Positions 10,122 through 19,330 of a stretch of 64,000 nt of DNA are shown piece after piece. The stretch is from the NCBI RefSeq assembly GCF_024362805.1, contig NZ_CP093299.1, positions 4,062,001 through 4,126,000 of the forward strand. The letters are read 5' to 3'. Within the stretch, counting starts at the first letter, position 1. Each line of letters begins with the position of its first letter. Source of the stretch: Salipaludibacillus sp. LMS25. GTDB lineage: Bacteria; Bacillota; Bacilli; Bacillales; Salisediminibacteriaceae. A program made the position numbers and the translations under genes. The notes below the pieces were generated by a model. It had not been told where the DNA came from, made no database searches, and saw only the letters and a list, made by a program, of their open reading frames with translations.

Positions 10122-11396
10122 ATGAATGAAAAATTAGCGCGCGCCATCCAATTGATCGAACAAGGTCAACATGAGGAAGGTTTAAAAAAAGTAGAAGAAA
10201 TAGGAAAAGAAGCGGATGATGAAACGAAACGAACAATTAGTGAATTATATTACGAATTAGGCCTAGTAGATAAAGCTCTATCATTATTGGAACCACTTAT
10301 GTTTAAATACCCAGACAATGGGGAGCTTTTTGCCTTCGCAGCAGAATGCTATAGTGAACTAGGAAAAGAAGATGAAGCAATTGATATGCTCACCGAAATT
10401 AAATACAATGATGCGGCTTACGTACAGGCACAACTTCTCCTAGCAGATTTATATGAACATCAAGGTTTATCAGAAGTAGCAGAACAAAAACTGCTAGAAG
10501 CCATTAAAAATGAACCTGATAACCCAGTTCTTCAATTTGGTTTAGGGGAATTTTATTTAAGCCGTGGGGAATATAGACAGGCGATTTCATACTACAAAAA
10601 AGCGATTTATCAAGGGAAGCTTCCCGATGATCTACCAGTAAACCCAAAACTTAAATTGGCAGAAGCTTACAGCGCCACAGGTGAGTTTGAGGACGCGATG
10701 GTTAATTATAAGGAAGGACTTGAAGACGATGAAACACCTGATGGCTTATTCGGCTATGGTTTTACGTCACTCCAAATAGAAGATTATGAAACAGCGATAA
10801 CTGTCTTTAATCGACTTATTGAGATAGATCCAGACTACACGACTGTCTACACGTATCTTGCAAAAGCCTATGTTGCTGAGAAAAAATTTTCCGAGGCTTT
10901 GAAAGTGCTAGAGGAAGGAATAAAAAAAGATGAGTTTAACGAGGAGTTGTATTTAGAATTAGCAAAACTACAGTTTTCGCTCGGAAATAATCAGAAAGGG
11001 GTTGAATTTTTAGAAAAAGTCATTGCTCTTAACCCATCAAATGTCTCTGCGGTAAAGGAGCTGCTTTTCTATTTTGATGACGAAGAGGATTATGAATCTC
11101 TCATAGAACTATTAGCATTTTTGGATGACTATGGTGAGTTTGATCCGTTATTTGAACGGTATAGAGGAAAAGCCTTATTTGAAGAAAATGATATTGAAGG
11201 GGCAGTGAAAGCTTATGATATCGCACTAGAATCATTAATTAAAGATGAGATACTGCTTGAAGAAGCGGCAACGGTGTATTTAGTAGCTGGTAATAAAGAG
11301 CGAGCTGTCCATTTATTAGAGGACTTTCTCTTGTTACAACCTCACCGCTTCGACATTGAAGAGCGACTTGTCGATTTAAAAAGAGAGCAAGTATGA
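10122..11396 (+). CDS. ypiA: Tetratricopeptide-repeat protein YpiA
   Basis: A 424-residue cytoplasmic protein built almost entirely of TPR units (for example ELYYELGLVDKALSLLEP, GEYRQAISYYKKAI and AYVAEKKFSEALKVLEEG at roughly 34-residue spacing). The length matches B. subtilis YpiA, which also lies between aroA and ypiB. TPRs suggest a scaffold role; the partner is not evident. It starts at ATG 10122 behind AAAGGAAGC. The composition is strongly acidic. Confidence 0.92.
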   Translation: MNEKLARAIQLIEQGQHEEGLKKVEEIGKEADDETKRTISELYYELGLVDKALSLLEPLMFKYPDNGELFAFAAECYSELGKEDEAIDMLTEIKYNDAAYVQAQLLLADLYEHQGLSEVAEQKLLEAIKNEPDNPVLQFGLGEFYLSRGEYRQAISYYKKAIYQGKLPDDLPVNPKLKLAEAYSATGEFEDAMVNYKEGLEDDETPDGLFGYGFTSLQIEDYETAITVFNRLIEIDPDYTTVYTYLAKAYVAEKKFSEALKVLEEGIKKDEFNEELYLELAKLQFSLGNNQKGVEFLEKVIALNPSNVSAVKELLFYFDDEEDYESLIELLAFLDDYGEFDPLFERYRGKALFEENDIEGAVKAYDIALESLIKDEILLEEAATVYLVAGNKERAVHLLEDFLLLQPHRFDIEERLVDLKREQV

Positions 11397-11593
11397 TATA
11401 ATAATAGAAATAATACTGCTTTCAAAAAAACATGAGTTAAAATAAGTTTTTGAAGGATTTTTTAAAACGGTGGCGAATAGTTATCATTATAAAGGCTGTT
11501 AGTCATACATTGGCATGTTCATTTAATTAAGACGTTTAAGCCGCAGTTGTTAAGGTTAAAGAGTTCCTGTCCACATTCTAAAGGGAGGGGTTC

Positions 11594-12145
11594 ATGATGA
11601 CAAATTCAGTTCCGGTTATGGATAAAAGGGAATTTTTAAAATGGTTTCTTGAGTCATATCAGCTTAAACGAAGAGAATGTGCTTGGCTTTTGAACTTTTT
11701 GATGAGTGATGATATTTTAATGGAGCGGGTACATTTCGTAGAGCAAGCTGAACATTGTCCAAAAGCACTCATGATCTCTGCAAATGACGTGGATCATGTT
11801 CCATTTGCTTTTCATAAAAATCAACATGTGACGATGGATGCAGAGAAATCATTTCATGACATTCGTTTAAATCGCAACGAGGACATTTTTATCCAATTGA
11901 ATTTTAAGGATAAACAAATGACGCCATCATACATGGCAGTCCTTGAAGAAAACCCCTATTTACCAGTAAATAACGAAGAAGAAAATGTAAATGGCCTTTT
12001 AGCAGAAATCATAATTGAAGAATCTTTAAGAAGACATACTATAAAAAAAATGGAAGAAGAAATTGATGAAGCACTAGTGATGGGGAATGAATCTAAATTT
12101 TATGAGCTTGCAGAAAGATATACTCAGTTAAAAGCCCTTGATTAA
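11594..12145 (+). CDS. ypiB: YpiB, UPF0302 family protein with C-terminal IDEAL motif
   Basis: A 183-residue cytoplasmic protein matching B. subtilis YpiB in size and position. The N-terminal part (WFLESYQLKRRECAWLLN) is the UPF0302 domain. The last 40 residues (EEIDEALVMGNESKFYELAERY) are an IDEAL-type helix of the kind found in YpiB and YpeP-like proteins. The precise function is not established. AAGGGAGGGG precedes tandem ATGs at 11594 and 11597. The stop codon lies inside the terminator hairpin. Confidence 0.9.
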   Translation: MMTNSVPVMDKREFLKWFLESYQLKRRECAWLLNFLMSDDILMERVHFVEQAEHCPKALMISANDVDHVPFAFHKNQHVTMDAEKSFHDIRLNRNEDIFIQLNFKDKQMTPSYMAVLEENPYLPVNNEEENVNGLLAEIIIEESLRRHTIKKMEEEIDEALVMGNESKFYELAERYTQLKALD

Positions 12146-12156
12146 GGGCTTTTAGT
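12130..12156 (+). terminator. Terminator overlapping the ypiB stop codon
   Basis: A perfect 10-bp stem AAAAGCCCTT / AAGGGCTTTT has the ypiB TAA (12143-12145) at the loop/3' arm junction. The poly-U tail is short (TTTTAGTTT). Confidence 0.8.
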
Positions 12157-12264
12157 TTGTGAAAATGACGTATATGTTTTTTTGGATGCATTATTAGTGG
12201 CCCTATTATTCGCAGAATATTAAGTGCGACATGACTCATTACATAATAAGAGGGAGTGGATAAG

Positions 12265-12744
12265 ATGAAATGGCTAACAGAAAATTATCATATGTATGAG
12301 CAGGCGAAGGAGTATGTGGATACAGCTTTAATACCACTTATTCCATTAAATTGGGGGGTGGAAGCTAAACAAACAATCGTAAAAGGCGAATTCACGTCTT
12401 ATTTAGCAGAGTATTTAGAAACTCAGTTTACAGGTAGAGTATTTTTAATGCCTCCTTTCACTTATTTAACATTTGAGTCGTCTGACGGTAAGCTGAATAG
12501 GTTAAAACAGTGGGAAAAGCATTTAAATGCTAATGGTTTTAAACATGTTATTTACATAACGGCTGATATTACATGGCGAGCGGTCTCCAGGGAGCTTTCA
12601 GATGACTTAATATGGATACCGGTTTCAACGGTAGAATCAATGGGAAAATCGCAATATCGCGCGACAATAGAACAGCAGGGGAAAGAGTTAATGCCAATAT
12701 TTACGACAAAGTGGCAAGTGGAACCGAAATCTAGAGAGGAATAG
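12265..12744 (+). CDS. ypiF: YpiF, DUF2487 family protein
   Basis: A 159-residue soluble protein located between ypiB and qcrA as in B. subtilis. It contains IPLIPLNWG near residue 28 and an alternating beta/alpha pattern typical of the DUF2487 family; no catalytic motif is recognisable. ATG 12265 is chosen because GAGGGA (12249-12254) lies 10 bases upstream; an in-frame GTG at 12256 would be too close. Its link to the cytochrome genes is by position only. Confidence 0.85.
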   Translation: MKWLTENYHMYEQAKEYVDTALIPLIPLNWGVEAKQTIVKGEFTSYLAEYLETQFTGRVFLMPPFTYLTFESSDGKLNRLKQWEKHLNANGFKHVIYITADITWRAVSRELSDDLIWIPVSTVESMGKSQYRATIEQQGKELMPIFTTKWQVEPKSREE

Positions 12745-12779
12745 GACATTATTCTTCTAAAATGATTGAACGGATTTTA

Positions 12780-12809
12780 TTGACAGAGCCTGTTTTTTTG
12801 GGCTATCAT
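12780..12809 (+). promoter_or_regulatory. SigA-type promoter of qcrABC
   Basis: TTGACA (12780-12785), an 18-base spacer, then TATCAT (12804-12809). The spacer contains a small AGCC...GGCT dyad. qcrA begins 62 bases later. Confidence 0.65.
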
Positions 12810-12871
12810 AATACTGTCTTAGTATGTTTTTATGTGTGAATTGGATAACTGTAAGTGAAGGAGGGAAGGTC

Positions 12872-13381
12872 GTGAGTGATGAGAAAAAACACCGGGTGTC
12901 TAGACGCCAATTTTTAACTTATACTTTAACAGGTGTAGGCGGTTTCATGGCGGCGGGTATGCTAAGTCCTATGGTCAGAATGGCGTTGGATCCTGCACTA
13001 GGGACAACGGGAGAATCAGATTTTATATCGGTTGGTATTACTGAAGATGAACTGACAGATGAGCCTCAAATTGTGAAATTTCAAGTTGATATTGACGATG
13101 CGTGGTACCAATCAGAACAACCCCAAACTGCATGGATTTACAAAGACGGTGATGAGATTATTGCATTATCACCTACCTGTACGCATTTAGGTTGTACAGT
13201 TGACTGGGATACTAACGAAAATTATCCAGAGCAGTTTTATTGTCCCTGCCATGATGGACGATTCGAAAGAGACGGGACAAACATTCCAGGTACGCCGCCG
13301 ACGCGACCGTTGGACACCTACGAAGTGGAAGTCCGTGACGGAGCGATTTATCTTGGACAAATCAATCAGCGTGATGCTTAA
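12872..13381 (+). CDS. qcrA: Menaquinol:cytochrome c reductase Rieske iron-sulfur subunit
   Basis: The 169-residue product has a twin-arginine signal anchor (SRRQFLTYTLTGVGG, then a hydrophobic stretch) and a Rieske domain with CTHLGC near residue 104 and CPCHDGRF near residue 126, supplying the two Cys and two His of the 2Fe-2S cluster. It passes electrons from menaquinol to the cytochrome c part of the complex. GTG 12872 follows AAGGAGGGA (12858-12866). The Tat signal ties it to the tatA/tatC genes at 58.8-59.8 kb in this window. Confidence 0.96.
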   Translation: MSDEKKHRVSRRQFLTYTLTGVGGFMAAGMLSPMVRMALDPALGTTGESDFISVGITEDELTDEPQIVKFQVDIDDAWYQSEQPQTAWIYKDGDEIIALSPTCTHLGCTVDWDTNENYPEQFYCPCHDGRFERDGTNIPGTPPTRPLDTYEVEVRDGAIYLGQINQRDA

Positions 13382-13394
13382 GGGGGCGTAAGAA

Positions 13395-14066
13395 ATGCTG
13401 CAAAAAATATATGATTGGGTGGATGAACGTTTAGACATTACACCGATGTGGCGCGATATTGCTGATCATGAAGTGCCCGAACACGTTAACCCGGCTCATC
13501 ATTTTTCAGCTTTTGTTTATTGCTTTGGCGGTCTAACTTTTTTCGTGGTCGTCATTCAAATACTGTCCGGCATGTTTTTAACGATGTACTATGTTCCGGA
13601 TATCATTCATGCATATGAATCTGTTTACTATCTTCAAAATGAAGTAACTCACGGCATGATCGTGCGAGGAATGCATCATTGGGGAGCAAGTCTTGTTATT
13701 GTTATGATGTTTCTTCATACATTGAGGGTTTTCTTTACCGGTTCATATAAAAAACCTCGTGAATTAAACTGGGTCGTTGGTGTTTTGCTCTTTTTCGTTA
13801 TATTAGGACTCGGCTTTACAGGCTACTTACTCCCTTGGGATATGAAAGCTTATTTTGCTACTGTAGTAGGTTTGGAAATTGCAGAAAGCGCACCTATTAT
13901 AGGGGGTTTTGCAAGAACATTGTTAGCCGGTGGCGAGATTATTGGGGCGCAAACATTAACACGATTCTTTGCAATTCACGTATTCTTCCTACCTGGCGCG
14001 TTATTAGGACTATTGGGGGCCCACTTTTACATGATCCGTAAGCAAGGAATTTCTGGACCACTGTAA
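13395..14066 (+). CDS. qcrB: Cytochrome b6 subunit of menaquinol:cytochrome c reductase
   Basis: The 223-residue membrane protein has four hydrophobic helices and the haem-ligand histidines in RGMHHWGASLVIVMMFLHTLR and in the ARTL...RFFAIHVFFLP helix. It is the b6-type N-terminal half of cytochrome b, carrying the quinol sites. It follows qcrA by 13 bases behind GGGGGCG. The length equals B. subtilis QcrB (224). Confidence 0.96.
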   Translation: MLQKIYDWVDERLDITPMWRDIADHEVPEHVNPAHHFSAFVYCFGGLTFFVVVIQILSGMFLTMYYVPDIIHAYESVYYLQNEVTHGMIVRGMHHWGASLVIVMMFLHTLRVFFTGSYKKPRELNWVVGVLLFFVILGLGFTGYLLPWDMKAYFATVVGLEIAESAPIIGGFARTLLAGGEIIGAQTLTRFFAIHVFFLPGALLGLLGAHFYMIRKQGISGPL

Positions 14067-14097
14067 AGATGGATGGAAGTGAAAAGGAGGAAAAGCT

Positions 14098-14922
14098 ATG
14101 CATCGCGGGAAAGGGATGAAGTTTGTTGGTGATTCACGTGTCCCAGCAGAGCGGAAACCGAATATACCGAAGGATTATTCAGAATACCCAGGGAAAACAG
14201 AAGCCTTCTGGCCGAATTTTTTACTTCGTGAGTGGATGGTTGGTGCTGTTTTTCTCGTTGGATTTTTAGTTCTTACTGTTGCTCATCCGGCACCGTTAGA
14301 ACGAATGGCGGACCCTACTGATTCTGGTTACATACCGTTGCCAGACTGGTATTTTCTATTTTTATACCAGTTACTAAAGTATGAATTTGCTGCTGGTCAG
14401 TATACCGTTATTGGAGCAGTCGTTATTCCAGGATTAGCTTTTGGAGCATTGCTATTAGCTCCTTGGCTTGATACTAGTAAAGAACGACGTCCGTTCAAAC
14501 GCCCGATTGCTAGTAGTTTAATGTTACTTGCAGTGGCTTCGATTATTTTCCTTACATGGGAATCTGTTGATGATCATGACTGGGAAGCAGCAGCTCAGCA
14601 AGGAGAAATAGTAGAAGGCGTTGAAGTTGATGAATCAGCTGCGGGATATGAGATTTACCAATCGCAAGACTCCTGTATTGGTTGCCACGGCGGTGACATG
14701 TTAGGTGGTGCTGCAGGACCTAACATATTTGAGAGTGATTATGAAACAGAAGACGTGATGGAAATCATTCAAAATGGAATTGGTGATATGCCAGCAGATC
14801 AGTTTGATGGCACAGATGAAGAACTTGAAATATTAGCTGCCTTTATTGCTAACGATGGACAGGATCCGGATAATGGAAGCGGTAGCAATGACGATGAGGG
14901 CGAAGAAACAGGAAACGATTAA
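14098..14922 (+). CDS. qcrC: Fused subunit IV / cytochrome c of menaquinol:cytochrome c reductase
   Basis: The first roughly 150 residues resemble subunit IV of b6f complexes, with PLPDWYFLFLYQLLKYEFA (the PDWY variant of PEWY) and three membrane helices. The last 100 residues are an extracellular c-type cytochrome with CIGCHGG binding haem and a Met in the DMPADQF region as likely sixth ligand. The C-terminus is a strongly acidic tail (NDDEGEETGND), as expected of an exported protein at high pH or salt. The 274-residue length compares with about 255 in B. subtilis. It closes the qcrABC operon. Confidence 0.95.
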   Translation: MHRGKGMKFVGDSRVPAERKPNIPKDYSEYPGKTEAFWPNFLLREWMVGAVFLVGFLVLTVAHPAPLERMADPTDSGYIPLPDWYFLFLYQLLKYEFAAGQYTVIGAVVIPGLAFGALLLAPWLDTSKERRPFKRPIASSLMLLAVASIIFLTWESVDDHDWEAAAQQGEIVEGVEVDESAAGYEIYQSQDSCIGCHGGDMLGGAAGPNIFESDYETEDVMEIIQNGIGDMPADQFDGTDEELEILAAFIANDGQDPDNGSGSNDDEGEETGND

Positions 14923-14963
14923 CTTTAAAACATAGGGGCAAGTAACCCCTTTCATTATGAGAG

Positions 14964-15006
14964 AAGGAGCAGGGTGCCTGAGAGCATTTACTGGCTCCTT
15001 TTTTTA
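14964..15006 (+). terminator. Terminator of qcrABC
   Basis: AAGGAGC (14964-14970) pairs with GCTCCTT (14994-15000), followed by a run of T residues. A smaller GGGG/CCCC dyad lies just upstream at 14934-14950. Confidence 0.8.
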
Positions 15007-15554
15007 TCGGCCCCTTCATTCGGGGAAGCTTTACATAGGTCCATACATGTTATCATTTTCTGTTTTTTTTAGACACCTCTGAAATCGTGATGACATAAAT
15101 CTCGTTATATGAAAAAAATAGTGATTTAGATCAGTTCAGAATCTGTTGCTAGCGGATGCTTCTTGTACCCACAGAAAGGTAATGTGGTACCATTTTAAAC
15201 TGATATCGTTTGGATGAAAGCAAGTAGATGGAGAGTCTCACCCACTATCATGGATTTAGGGTATACTTTGTGAGTGGTTTGTACAAAGGTAAAATTAAAA
15301 ACGTCATTTTTAGCGGCTATTCGTAATTGCTAGTTTCGCCTTCAGTGGGTTCCAGGCCAGAACCTGTGATGATTTAAGCGTATTTAAGGGGATCTTTGAA
15401 AACTGGTGATGCGTGATGTTGGAGTAACAAATTTAGGCGTGAGCTAACGGGCGCTACTGTCCTGATTGAAGGGTCGTTTTATAGAAAATAGTTGGTTAGA
15501 AGGTTAGAAATTGATAGAATAAGCAGCATAGTAATTGAGAAGGAAGCGATGGAA
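15007..15554. other. Intergenic stretch with a short repeat fragment
   Basis: No gene is visible. The only recognisable piece is CTGATTGAAGGGTCGTTTTA at 15462-15481, a fragment of the dispersed hairpin repeat described at 8192-8398 (called R2 here), in the same orientation as that copy. Confidence 0.6.
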
Positions 15555-16163
15555 ATGATGATATACTTACATACAATTTTACGTGAACGTTGGTTTATTG
15601 CTTTATTACTCGTCATAAATATAGCAGGGACTATATACGGGTATATGTGGTATGACAGTCAGCTTGCAATAACCCCCCTTCATTTTATATTATTTGTGCC
15701 AGATAGCCCCACCGCTAGTTTATTTTTCTGTTTTGTATTAGCTGCTTTTTTGTTCGGTAAAAATTTACCGTTGTTAGAAGCACTCGCTGCCATCACGTTA
15801 TTTAAATACGGTGTTTGGGCTGTCGTCATGATTCTTGCAGCAGCTGCAGCAGGTACCCCAATTGACATTCGTAATTATATGTTGATCGTGTCTCATTTAG
15901 GGATGGCTATACAAGGATTATTATATACACCCTATTATAGAATTAAAGGATGGCATTTCGTCGTAGTCGCTATTTGGACTCTTCATAATGATGTAATAGA
16001 TTATGTTTATGGTATGCATCCGTGGGTTGCCGCCTCCATTCAGCCGTATATTCAGGAAATTGCTTACTTTACTTTCTGGCTCAGTATTAGTTCTATTGCA
16101 ATCGTATACTGGTTAAATAATGTGTCCAACGGTTATACGATTGAAGGTTCTTCAAACAGATAG
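15555..16163 (+). CDS. ypjA: YpjA, DUF1405 integral membrane protein
   Basis: A 202-residue protein with about five or six hydrophobic helices (for example FIALLLVINIAGTIYGYMWY and ALAAITLFKYGVWAVVMILA). It occupies the ypjA position after qcrC as in B. subtilis. The conserved YGMHPW segment is typical of the family. No biochemical role is known; position beside qcr suggests a membrane bioenergetic link, which is inference. Several Met codons (15549, 15555, 15558) could start; 15555 has the best spacing to AAGGA (15540-15544). Confidence 0.85.
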   Translation: MMIYLHTILRERWFIALLLVINIAGTIYGYMWYDSQLAITPLHFILFVPDSPTASLFFCFVLAAFLFGKNLPLLEALAAITLFKYGVWAVVMILAAAAAGTPIDIRNYMLIVSHLGMAIQGLLYTPYYRIKGWHFVVVAIWTLHNDVIDYVYGMHPWVAASIQPYIQEIAYFTFWLSISSIAIVYWLNNVSNGYTIEGSSNR

Positions 16164-16241
16164 CGATATTTCTTCACTGTTTTCGGTCTATCCTTGTCCT
16201 TTTTTTCATAGGATGAACTATGACAAAGAGGAGGGACAGGC

Positions 16242-17054
16242 ATGACGATAGATTGGATGAAAAAAATAAGCATTCTGTGCGTATTAATAATTCTCTGTCT
16301 CGATTTTACTGTTGGTGCGAACCAAGATCATAATTGGGTTCAGTTAAATCGGTCAACTGATACGATTTTAAAATATGTAAAAGACTACCACTATGAGGAA
16401 GCCTTACAGCAACTTGAAAATTTTTCAGATGAGTTTTTACAGTTAGAACGAGATGAGAATGATTTGACGATGACCGAACTACAAGTTATCACAGCAACAT
16501 ATGAAGATGCTGTTAAAGCCGTTAAGAGGACTTCGCTGTCTCATGAGGCACGGGTACGAGAAGTATATAAATTACGATTACTCACAGATGTGTTCTCTAA
16601 TCACTCTGCACCTTTATGGCAGCAAACAGAGCCCTTATTTCAAAATGAGTTGTCAAAAATGTCGGAAAGCGTATCTACTGAATCTTCTCCTCAAGAGACG
16701 AATATTACGCGCTTAATCGCTTATTATAAGACCGTTGAACCAGCATGGCGTGTAAGTCTGTCTGATTCGCAATTTCAACGTTTGCATTCCCAAGTTGTGT
16801 TCTTGAAAAAAATGTCAGAAGGGACGCCCTCAAAAGCAGAATGGAAAAAACATATCGCGCTTTTACAAGACTCATTTTCAGAAGTGTTTGAGGGCAAAAA
16901 TGTCGAAGAGGATACAGACCCATCTCTTTACTGGTTTATTATCACAGTAAGCAGTGCCGTTTTTAGTGGGCTTACGTATGCCGGTTGGAAAAAGTATGCA
17001 GGTCATAAGGCTCGAAAAAAATACACCTCTAACCAGAAAAGTGAGCGAGGTTAA
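16242..17054 (+). CDS. ypjB: YpjB family sporulation protein
   Basis: A 270-residue exported protein with an N-terminal signal segment (ISILCVLIILCLDFTVG), an alpha-helical extracytoplasmic part rich in charged residues, a C-terminal membrane helix (YWFIITVSSAVFSGLTYAGW) and a basic tail. Position and architecture match B. subtilis YpjB, annotated as a sporulation protein. It starts at ATG 16242 behind GAGGAGGGA. No enzymatic motif is seen. Confidence 0.85.
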   Translation: MTIDWMKKISILCVLIILCLDFTVGANQDHNWVQLNRSTDTILKYVKDYHYEEALQQLENFSDEFLQLERDENDLTMTELQVITATYEDAVKAVKRTSLSHEARVREVYKLRLLTDVFSNHSAPLWQQTEPLFQNELSKMSESVSTESSPQETNITRLIAYYKTVEPAWRVSLSDSQFQRLHSQVVFLKKMSEGTPSKAEWKKHIALLQDSFSEVFEGKNVEEDTDPSLYWFIITVSSAVFSGLTYAGWKKYAGHKARKKYTSNQKSERG

Positions 17055-17067
17055 AAAGGCAAATTTG

Positions 17068-17096
17068 TTGACAGTTCAAAGTGGATTGACTAAGAT
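17068..17096 (+). promoter_or_regulatory. SigA-type promoter of the yugP-like gene
   Basis: TTGACA (17068-17073), a 17-base spacer and TAAGAT (17091-17096), 41 bases before the gene. Close to consensus. Confidence 0.75.
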
Positions 17097-17137
17097 TAGA
17101 GTAAATTCACATCTGTGAGAAACAGGAGGAATTAATC

Positions 17138-17827
17138 ATGTTTGGATCTTTAGGCGGATATCTCATATATATTGCCATTTTAATGATTATCCCGTTATGG
17201 GCACAGTCCCGAGTTAAAAATACGTATCGTAAATACTCACAAGTCGCATCATCATCTCGCATGAGTGGTGCCGAAGTGGCAAGACAAATCTTAAATGATA
17301 ATGGGCTTTATGATGTGAATGTTGAACCTATTAAAGGCCAATTAACTGATCATTATGACCCAAGAAAGAAAGTGGTACGCCTTTCTGAACATAACTATTA
17401 CGGCCATTCTGTTGCCGGAGCAGCAGTAGCAGCCCATGAAGTGGGGCACGCTCTACAAGATGCAGAGGGGTACAGTTTCTTGAGATTTCGTTCTGCCCTA
17501 GTCCCTGTTGCCAGCTTCGGATCAAACATGTCTATTTTCCTAATTATAGGCGGAATACTTTTAACAATGACTGAATTGTTCCTTGCAGGAATCGTCCTTA
17601 TGTCTTTTGCTGTTTTATTCCAGCTCGTGACGTTGCCTGTAGAATTTAATGCGTCTAGCAGAGCGATGGACCAAGTGATATCTCTCGGTGTTATTCGTAA
17701 CGATGAAGAACGAGAAACAAAGAAAGTGTTGGATGCTGCAGCACTAACTTATTTAGCTGCTGCGTTAGTGGCTGTTGCAGAGTTAGTTCGTTTTATATTA
17801 ATGTATGTCATGATGAACAGAGATTAA
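17138..17827 (+). CDS. yugP: YugP-type membrane zinc metallopeptidase
   Basis: A 229-residue membrane protein with an N-terminal helix, a conserved YDPRKKVVRLSE segment, the zinc site HEVGHALQD near residue 97, and two or three C-terminal helices; PVEFNASSRA is also typical of the DUF2227/YugP peptidase family. It probably acts on membrane or envelope proteins. In B. subtilis yugP is elsewhere, so its place between ypjB and ypjC is a local difference. It has its own promoter and terminator, making it monocistronic. Confidence 0.9.
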   Translation: MFGSLGGYLIYIAILMIIPLWAQSRVKNTYRKYSQVASSSRMSGAEVARQILNDNGLYDVNVEPIKGQLTDHYDPRKKVVRLSEHNYYGHSVAGAAVAAHEVGHALQDAEGYSFLRFRSALVPVASFGSNMSIFLIIGGILLTMTELFLAGIVLMSFAVLFQLVTLPVEFNASSRAMDQVISLGVIRNDEERETKKVLDAAALTYLAAALVAVAELVRFILMYVMMNRD

Positions 17828-17856
17828 CGCTCCCGAAATAATGGGCAAATAAAGTG

Positions 17857-17893
17857 AAAGCTTCATGGAGAAATGTGCCATGAAGCTTTTTTG
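17857..17893 (+). terminator. Terminator after the yugP-like gene
   Basis: A perfect 12-bp stem AAAGCTTCATGG / CCATGAAGCTTT with a 9-base loop, followed by six T residues. Confidence 0.9.
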
Positions 17894-17959
17894 TTAAAAA
17901 ATGTTGAACGCTAAAGCTTTTGTTAGGTGTTAAATATAGTTTAATTCGAAAAATTTTTT

Positions 17960-18832
17960 CTATAAATCAAAAGGTTTTTTATTTTCGTCAAGAGTAAAGC
18001 CCTCACCTAATACATCTTGCACATCTGTGAGTGTGACAAATGCATGGGGATCAACTTTCGAAATAAGGTTTTTAAGACGGACCATTTCATTTCTTCCTAC
18101 TACACAATATAGTACATCTCGATCATGTCCCGTAAATGTCCCTTTCCCTTTAAGTATGGTGGCACCTCTATCCATTTCACGCATAATGGCTGAGGATATG
18201 TCAGAGGCATGGTCTGAAATAATCATGGCTGCTTTACCCGAATAAGCTCCCTGCTGCATAAAATCGATAACTTTGGCAGACACAAATACAGCGAGTAACG
18301 TATACATAGCTTCTCTGTAATTTAAATAAAATAAGGATGAGGTTATGACCAATGCATCAAAGATAAACATCGTTCGTCCCATGCTCCAGCCAAAGTACTT
18401 AAAACCGAGCTTAGCAATGATGTCCACGCCACCGGTCGTCCCTCCAAACCTAAAGACGATACCTAACCCTGTACCGATAAATACACCAGCAAAAAGGGCA
18501 GCCAGTGTCAAGTCATCATACAACGGAAGGGCAAACCATTTATAACGCTGAAAAAGCCATAAAAACAAAGACACTGCAATAGTGCCAATTAACGTGTAAA
18601 TAAAAGCATTTCTCCCTAACACTTTCCACCCCAAAATAAAGAGTGGTATATTCAAAACAATATTTGAGTACGCTGGATCAATATTTAGCACAAAATATAA
18701 AATAAGCGTAATACCAGTAAAGCCTCCGTCTGCTAAATTATTCTCCATATTAAAATAAACGAGTCCAAACGACATAATTGCTGTACCTAGCAAGATAAAA
18801 AAGATATTCTTAAATTGAATCTTCGCAATCAT
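17960..18832 (-). CDS. ypjC: YitT-family membrane protein (YpjC-like)
   Basis: A 290-residue protein with five or six N-terminal helices, the MENNLADGGFTGI and RFGGTTGGVDIIA segments, and a soluble C-terminal DUF2179 domain (GATILKGKGTFTGHDRDVLYCVV). This is the YitT family to which B. subtilis YpjC belongs, also transcribed opposite to its neighbours between ypjB and ypjD. The DUF2179 domain may bind a small ligand. It starts at 18832 behind AAGGAGG. A small convergent gap of about 70 bp separates it from the yugP terminator. Confidence 0.9.
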   Translation of the reverse strand: MIAKIQFKNIFFILLGTAIMSFGLVYFNMENNLADGGFTGITLILYFVLNIDPAYSNIVLNIPLFILGWKVLGRNAFIYTLIGTIAVSLFLWLFQRYKWFALPLYDDLTLAALFAGVFIGTGLGIVFRFGGTTGGVDIIAKLGFKYFGWSMGRTMFIFDALVITSSLFYLNYREAMYTLLAVFVSAKVIDFMQQGAYSGKAAMIISDHASDISSAIMREMDRGATILKGKGTFTGHDRDVLYCVVGRNEMVRLKNLISKVDPHAFVTLTDVQDVLGEGFTLDENKKPFDL

Positions 18833-18976
18833 ATGGCACCTCCTTATGTTATTATCAATGTGGTTTATTATATAAGATCAGAAGGGACGGATCAATTTTA
18901 TTAAAAATATTTGTCAAAAACGTTTGTTTTCGCTACGATAAGCGTGGGAGCCTATAGAGTAATGGAAAGGAACGTG

Positions 18977-19330
18977 ATGTATAACATGGCAGAAAAGTCT
19001 ATGGCCGACATGCAACAAGAGGTTCATGCTTACATATCGCAATTTAAAGAGGGCTATTTTTCACCGTTAGCTATGATGGCGAGACTAACAGAAGAAATGG
19101 GTGAATTAGCGAGAGAAATAAACCATTTTTACGGAGAGAAACCTAAGAAACAATCTGAAGAAGCTAAGACGATGGAACAGGAAATTGGAGATGTTTTATT
19201 TGTCATGATTTGCTTGGCAAATTCGTTAGACATTAATCTTGAAGAATCTTTCCGTCTTGTGATGACTAAGTTTCAAAATAGGGACAAGGATCGCTGGACT
19301 AAAATTGACGAATCGGAGGAGACGACATGA
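18977..19330 (+). CDS. ypjD: MazG-like nucleotide pyrophosphohydrolase YpjD
   Basis: A small all-alpha NTP pyrophosphohydrolase of about 114-117 residues, with [17 protein letters not shown] supplying the EExxE metal ligands and [11 protein letters not shown] the second ExxD set. It probably hydrolyses non-canonical NTPs. ATG 18977 (5 bases after AAAGGA) and ATG 18986 (which matches the B. subtilis start) are both possible. Its stop overlaps the dapB start (ATGA), so the two genes are coupled. Confidence 0.9.
   Translation: MYNMAEKSMADMQQEVHAYISQFKEGYFSPLAMMARLTEEMGELAREINHFYGEKPKKQSEEAKTMEQEIGDVLFVMICLANSLDINLEESFRLVMTKFQNRDKDRWTKIDESEETT

Noticed and set aside
14964..14995. GGGTGCCTGAGAGC after qcrC looks like the start of a TPP riboswitch
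   Set aside because: The second half of the aptamer (ACCTGATCTGG...) is missing, the segment is inside a terminator hairpin, and no thiamine gene follows.
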